From: Hsuehochloa calcarea | Taxonomy: Eukaryota; Streptophyta; Magnoliopsida; Poales; Poaceae | Reading direction: 5' to 3' | DNA length: 64,000 nt | Assembly (NCBI GenBank): GCA_036346395.1 | Contig: CM070603.1 | Coordinates: 29,607,045-29,671,044 of the forward strand | Position numbers and translations under genes: made by a program | Shown: positions 59,266 to 64,000 of the stretch, piece by piece | How positions within the stretch are numbered: the first letter of the stretch is position 1 | How the letters are laid out: the number at the start of each line of letters is the position of its first letter | The notes under the pieces: model-generated | The model's input: the letters and a program-made list of their open reading frames with translations, nothing else | Database searches by the model: none | Told to the model about the DNA's origin: nothing

Positions 59266-60585
59266 GTGGGAGAAGGGGCGAAGAAGCGAGTAGGGAGTTG
59301 GTGCGAAGGATCACACGCCTAGAGAGTAGAGGGGATCAGGGGAGAGAGGACGAACAAGGAGGTGGAGGTGGTTGGTCTTGTGGATGGATGGGACGGAAAT
59401 GGATCTCTGCCCTGAAGGTTAGAAAATGATCTTCACGTTCGATCAAAAAGTAAAGGTCCGGATCAATACCTATATTATTTTTCGTTTTCACTACAGTTAA
59501 ATTGTTGCAGTAAATATTATCTGTGTTGATACAATGTTTGCTACATTGCTACTACCGAGTTCTATTCGCATACTCATAAAACATTGTTTGCACAGTGATC
59601 TGCATTGCGGTAGAGTATCCAAATCCGATGGGGACTCCTTGCACCGGTTAATTATTTGGTGGTTGTTGGATTTTCTTGTATGGATTGGAATTGTATGAGT
59701 TTTTTTTCTTTTTCTTATTTGTGTAGTTTTTAGGTCCTTAGTGTAGGAGATATAGTTCTGTTAGGCTCAAAGATATGTTCACGGCTGGATTGTAATGGAT
59801 ATTTGTGTTTTTCCCCCCTTTGGCTTGCCTAGAAGCCAGGGGTTCTCCCTCTATTTAAAAGATGAAAGTAGCTTTTACTTTGGTTGGTACGAGTATGGGT
59901 TGTTTGTTTTATTTATTTATTTGTAATTATATGTTAATAAACATATAAGAATAACAAATACAAGGTAAATGAATTTGTACTAGCTCAATTCCATTTTTTA
60001 AAATTTGTTTGGTGCTTTTTAAAAAGACAAACATGGCCCAAGAGCCTTTAACTCTAGATTAATATGGAAGATACAATACCACCACCCAGTGAGTTACAAA
60101 AAGGGCATGAGAAGATAACAAATTATAGAACAATCCCTGAAACTCAGAAAGGACTAACAAGGAACTAAAAATTACATTCGTGTCCTTGAGCTGCTCATGG
60201 CGACATTGATGGAGAGTACAAAGCTTCAGTCGTCGAACCAAAAACTCCTCGCCTTTGATGCCCACACCTAGCCTCGGCTATGCCAGTTTTGGTGCATTTG
60301 TTGCTGGTTGTGGGCGGTGGAAGGAGTATAATGGCTTCCTTGAAGCAAAGGTTGAAGGGGTCGTCATAGGATCTGCGACATCGACGAGTGCAGGCGATCT
60401 ACTCGGCGGCACTCTCAAACGCCATCGAGAACAAAATTGATAGGTGTTCCCAGTCTCGGCGATGGTATCACTGCATCTTTTTTTAAGAGGTGGATCTAGA
60501 GGTTTGGAAGGTAGAAGAACAGAGTGGGAAGAACACAACGGCCGGACAGAGACGGTCGTTGGAAAGCCGAACATGGACTCTAAAT
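59266..60585. other. Unassigned stretch between MULE and foldback
   Basis: 59266-59440 is G-rich; the rest is AT-rich. Frames of 60-70 codons only. 60255-60440 encodes a short frame on both strands without a domain. No gene or repeat border recognised. Confidence 0.3.
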
Positions 60586-61225
60586 AGCGATAGTGTCTTG
60601 TCACCACCGGGCCATATCGCCACTCCAATCGGCGATAAGACTCTGTCACTATTTCAACTGGCAGCAGGGATCCCCAGGTAAAAAATTTTAATATTAAAAT
60701 TTAGGATAATCATCATTTCAAATGGCGATAGAGACCCCATTTCAAATGACGACAGGGATCCCGCAAGTCCATAAAATTTTTAATATTAAAATTTAGGAAA
60801 ACCACCATTTTAAATATAGGAAAATTTAGGGAATTGTGGGATCCCCGTTGCCATTTAAAATGATAGTTTTTCTAAATTTTAATATTAAAAATTTAGAGAC
60901 TTGAAGGATCCCTGTCGCCATTTTAAATGATGGTTGTCCTAAATTTCAATATTAAATTTTTTAACAAGGATCTCTGTCTTAAGTTGAAATGGCGATAGGG
61001 TTCTGTCGCTAGTTGGAGTGGCGATAGGGCCTTGTTGCCATTTCAACTGGCGACAGGGATCTCTCCGCACCGTTCTAGGTTATGTCGTTATTCTCTAGGC
61101 TACTGCCGCCATTTGGAATGACGATCTCCATTCTAAATGATGACAGTAGCCTAGTTTTGTTAAAAAAATTGACTATTTATTTTTGTAATTTTTTTTTAAA
61201 TAATATTATTAAAAAATCAAAAGTA
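60586..61225. repeat. Foldback of MULE-type terminal sequence
   Basis: The left half (60586-60790: CGCCACTCCAATCGGCGATA, TTTCAACTGGCAGCAGGGAT, TTTTAATATTAAAATTTAGG, CATTTCAAATGGCGATAG) is repeated as reverse complement in the right half (60850-61060). The centre of symmetry is near 60820-60830. The right end TATTATTAAAAAATC (about 61204-61218) is the exact reverse complement of GATTTTTTAATAATA at the left end of the MULE (54621). It is a MITE-like palindrome related to that MULE family. Confidence 0.7.
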
Positions 61226-61720
61226 ACGAGATGAAGGGTGCGAAGTGTGGATCTTGTACCGAATTAACCATTTGGTTAGTGCTTTAATGCACTTCATTCT
61301 GGAAGAATGGAAGCATAAACATATCCATTGATGTCAGAATATATGTGGCTGATTAGGTGGTCCCCTACTTATTTCCTGTTACTTCTACACGTCGACGTCT
61401 ATGTCATCTCGGCAATGTTCACCTTGGTGGAATGATGCTCACTCATCTGCCTCTTGTAGAAAAAGCACACAACCTACTCTGGAAAGGTGTTGATGAATAA
61501 GCGGCTTCATTATTTTAGCATTTAACCGTTATCAATGATCAACAGATCTCATGCACGCTGTCTTTTTTATATGTTTGATTATTGTCGCAAGACTTGTTTG
61601 CTTCTAAATGTGTCTAAGAAGGTGATACCAATGGTTGATAGCCTACAGGATAAATGGAGGCAGAAAGGAAACGAGGCGAGCTGGGCCACATCAGCTTTTT
61701 TATTTCGTCCATGTGACGCT
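61226..61720. other. Unassigned stretch
   Basis: AT-rich, no domain-bearing frame. An open frame of 241 codons begins at 61535 and runs into the C-rich repeat that follows; it is not credited. Confidence 0.3.
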
Positions 61721-61789
61721 GCCCCATCAGCCCAAGGTTCTTTGCGCCGTCCGATCGACTTCGGCATTGTCTCCGCACGTCAACGAAGT

Positions 61790-62255
61790 TGGATCCCATC
61801 CGATCGTTCATTATCCTCATCCCCTCCGTTCCATCCAGTCCATCCCAGTTTTCTCCACCGCCACTCCTCCCCTTCCCTTCCCTCATCCCCGCCCCATCCC
61901 CTCCACCTTCCCTCTGTCGGCCCCCGCCCCTCGCTTCCATCCGCTCTACCTCCCCACATGCCTCCGTGGCCGCTCTCCACTCCGGGTCGCTCCTCCCGCC
62001 TCTGTATCCTTCTCCGACGCCCTCCCTTGCCATTCCATCCAATCCCTCCCGGTTTTCTCAGCGGCTACTCCCCCTTTCCTTCGCCCGTCTCCGCCCCCAT
62101 CCCCTGCACCTTCCCCCGAGTCCCCGTGGCCGCTCTCCGCTCTGGGTCCCTCCCTCCCACCTCCGTATCCTTCTCCGACACCCTCCCTCGCGCCCCTCTT
62201 CCTCATCCCATCCACCCTATCCGCTCTCTCCCGCCCTTCTCCGCCGTCTCCTCCT
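61790..62255 (+). repeat. C-rich block with a duplicated unit of about 205 bp
   Basis: CCATCCAGTCCATCCCAGTTTTC (61832) through GGCCGCTCTCCACTCCGGGT (61969) and TATCCTTCTCCGACGCCCTCCC (62005) recurs from 62037 through 62130 to 62165. A third partial start is near 62205. Long frames exist in all registers on both strands, so they are not taken as genes. Confidence 0.7.
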
Positions 62256-62528
62256 CATAGGACGACTTACTCGACAGGTTACCTGGGGAAATTGTTCTAT
62301 TTGGTGGAGGAGCCTGGTCTTTGCGGTCCGCAAAATCTTATATTTTCATAAGAAAATAAGCATAAAATGCATCTTTCATGAGAAATTGTTCCAAACACAG
62401 TCGTAGTCAGCAAGTATTAGCAATGGTTTCATAAGAGATGGTTCATACGCTACTTAGAAATCTTATGTGACCAATTGATTTGTTGATTTACTGCGGTGCT
62501 AATATCTCTTGGCATTTTCCTACCACAG

Positions 62529-62793
62529 GTGATGAAATGACCAGAGTTTTCTGGAAATGTATCAAGGACAAGGTAATCGATATGTCATGGTTCTCTGTGG
62601 CCTGCTTAATATGATTCACTTGATCTTGTGGTGTTGTTCCTGTTTTCCGTATGCTATCTGCTGAGAATTTTGTTTGTTTAAACATATCTTCCCATTTTTG
62701 GATCTGGACATCAATTACTATGACTTGGGAATTCTGCACCGTGAGGCAACCGATGACAAGGTCATGGTGGAGGCTGCAGAGGCTACTCTCAAG
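62529..62793 (+). pseudogene. ICDH: NADP-isocitrate dehydrogenase fragment, two exons
   Basis: The enzyme converts isocitrate to 2-oxoglutarate with NADP. Exon 1 piece 62529-62572 (CACAG acceptor, then GDEMTRVFWKCIKDK, then GTAATC donor) and exon 2 piece at about 62686-62793 (IFPFLDLDINYYDLGILHRE, then ATDDKVMVEAAEATLK) match the N-terminal part of plant cytosolic-type NADP-ICDH. The intervening intron is kept, but its acceptor is ruined (TTAAACAT where AG is needed). The last codon AAG is followed by TAATAAA instead of GT, ending the frame. No other exon is in the window. Kept introns mean DNA-level copying or capture, not retroposition. Confidence 0.8.
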
Positions 62794-62799
62794 TAATAA

Positions 62800-63400
62800 A
62801 ATTTAAATATTTTAAGTTCCATGCTAAGAATATGCTTGATTTGTGATCACATTCACACCATTTACAAGGATTTCTGTAGAATGTAATTTGTTGTGTCTCA
62901 ATTTTTTTTATTATCATTATTGATTTGCATGTTGTGGTAGGTTCTCTTAGGATTTCTGCTCAATTTGATTGAGAGATAGCTTCTTTCTTCAATCTTGTTG
63001 TTTTATTTATGTTGTATGCACGCCCTCAAAATTGAAAAGTGAGATATAAAGATGTGATTATCTCATGTCTGAAGGCTTTGACCATATCACTGAACTATAG
63101 TCCTATAGCTTTGTTGTTATATATTTCTTAAGTGAGATATAAGGATGTGATTGTCTCATGTCTGCAGGCTTTGACCATATCACTGACTATAGTCATATAG
63201 CTTTGTTGTTATATATGTTGAACATATAAGCATTTTTTGAATTACTATAATCCAGAAATATACTAGATAAATCATGGACAATACTCTAGCCTTTTCCATA
63301 AAGCAAGTAATCATGAACACCATAGTCATACGAATTTCCAGAAGAATAGAAACTAGCATTCCTATCTCAGTGTTCAGATTAGCAATAGATAATAAAGCTA
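62800..63400. other. AT-rich stretch with a 92-bp tandem duplication
   Basis: No gene. A unit of about 92 bp starting GTGAGATATAAAGATGTGATT is present twice in a row, 63040-63131 and 63132-63222, with a few differences. Confidence 0.6.
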
Positions 63401-63424
63401 ACCAAGCAATAAGTATGAGATAGA

Positions 63425-64000
63425 CATACCCAGATCCAGTGGAAGAAGTAGCAGCAGCAGAAGTCCTGGTGAGGTCGTCGTTCGCCATGGCGTAGTGGTA
63501 GTAGTCGTGCAGTTGAAGCAGAGGATCGGATGAAGACGAAGCAGCGAGCAGTCGCGCGAACGCTCCCCAAAAACCTTATTCGTCCTCGCTCGTGCAAGCC
63601 TTCAAGGACGGGGGTTCCAGAGGCTTGTTCTCCCGGTTCGACCGTACACGCGCCTTGCGGGATGGAGATCGTCAGACACAATAGCAACAGACTGAGAATG
63701 CTTTATTAGTCTCTCGTGGTTCGTTAATACCATTACTTCGAGTCGGTGCGTTTCGATTTTCGAATAGATAAAGAAAAACGCGCCCACACCAGACGTGCCT
63801 GCGCGCACAAGCACGACACGGCGAGGTGAGCGAGCGAGCAAGCGCGCGCGTGTGTTGGCTTTCTCCAATTCCACAAGGGGGCTACCACGTTCCACCTTAT
63901 AAAGTGGTGTAACTCCCCTTCAACTCTCCATATGGGACTAATCAATTTTAGCACGTGCACATGGGCCTTTGAGTTTCTCCAGGAATTAATTAGAAATAAA
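63425..64000 (-). mobile_element. Probable 5' end of a copia-type element at the window edge
   Basis: Read on the minus strand from the edge there is GTTACACCACTTTATAAGGTGG (about 63908), a TATA-type segment, then a leader with GTCTGACGATCTCCATCCCG (about 63675), then ATG at 63488 opening MANDDLTRTSAAATSSTGSG. The frame then loses sense, with GGATCTGG/GTATGTC a possible donor at about 63430. Promoter phrase and leader resemble rice copia LTR and gag starts as I remember them. No LTR pair or primer site is visible, so an ordinary gene's first exon is the alternative. Confidence 0.35.

Noticed and set aside
61535..62406. 200-240 codon frames in C-rich repeats
   Set aside because: Present in three plus frames and in minus frames at once; due to duplicated C-rich units lacking stops.

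Overview
The window is nuclear DNA of a grass, most likely a rice (Oryza) or close relative. Spliceosomal introns, GC-rich 5' ends of genes and dense nested plant transposons show a plant. The gene order (CDC27/HOBBIT, then an OsbZIP50/bZIP60-type factor, then a BIG-type ARF-GEF) fits my recollection of the long arm of rice chromosome 6. That placement is from memory and was not searched. I see no prokaryotic system and no CRISPR array. Exon borders below were set by eye from splice sites and reading frame. || Genes. Four host genes are supported. (1) Minus strand, 5203 down to 2183: the first six exons (244 codons) of the anaphase-promoting complex subunit CDC27. Intron 6 holds an LTR retrotransposon and the rest of the gene lies off the left edge. 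(2) Plus strand, 29980-31819: a three-exon bZIP factor with a C-terminal membrane segment. A hairpin and a second reading frame match IRE1-mediated cytoplasmic splicing. (3) Plus strand, 38036-46211: an eleven-exon, 1692-residue BIG-type Sec7 ARF-GEF. (4) Minus strand, 53988 down to 50999: an RRM RNA-binding protein that is one base short in exon 1 and probably has a GC-AG intron. || Between the genes almost everything is transposon. 1-1965: a deleted LTR element. About 5.59-18.07 kb: a probable hAT element (BED-finger relic) filled by a 3.5 kb LTR-containing unit repeated two and a half times. 18191-26504: a composite element with long terminal inverted repeats, TAA target-site copies and minisatellite arms. 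It carries DGAT2 gene fragments and a Ty3/gypsy pol fragment. Its right end and flank are repeated in tandem (26182-29551). About 33.6-37.4 kb: a second hAT relic. 46931-50210: a Ty1/copia element with very short LTRs. 54622-59256: a Mutator-like element with a 9-bp target duplication. 60586-61225: a foldback made of related terminal sequence. 62529-62793: a fragment of an NADP-isocitrate dehydrogenase gene. The right edge probably enters another copia element. || The intact genes serve unrelated housekeeping or stress roles (cell cycle, ER stress response, vesicle traffic, RNA binding) and form no pathway. The most notable points are the transposon-captured DGAT2 fragment with a stop at a splice junction, the dual-frame bZIP mRNA, and the tandem amplifications, whose copies differ in clustered GC-rich patches that may be assembly error.
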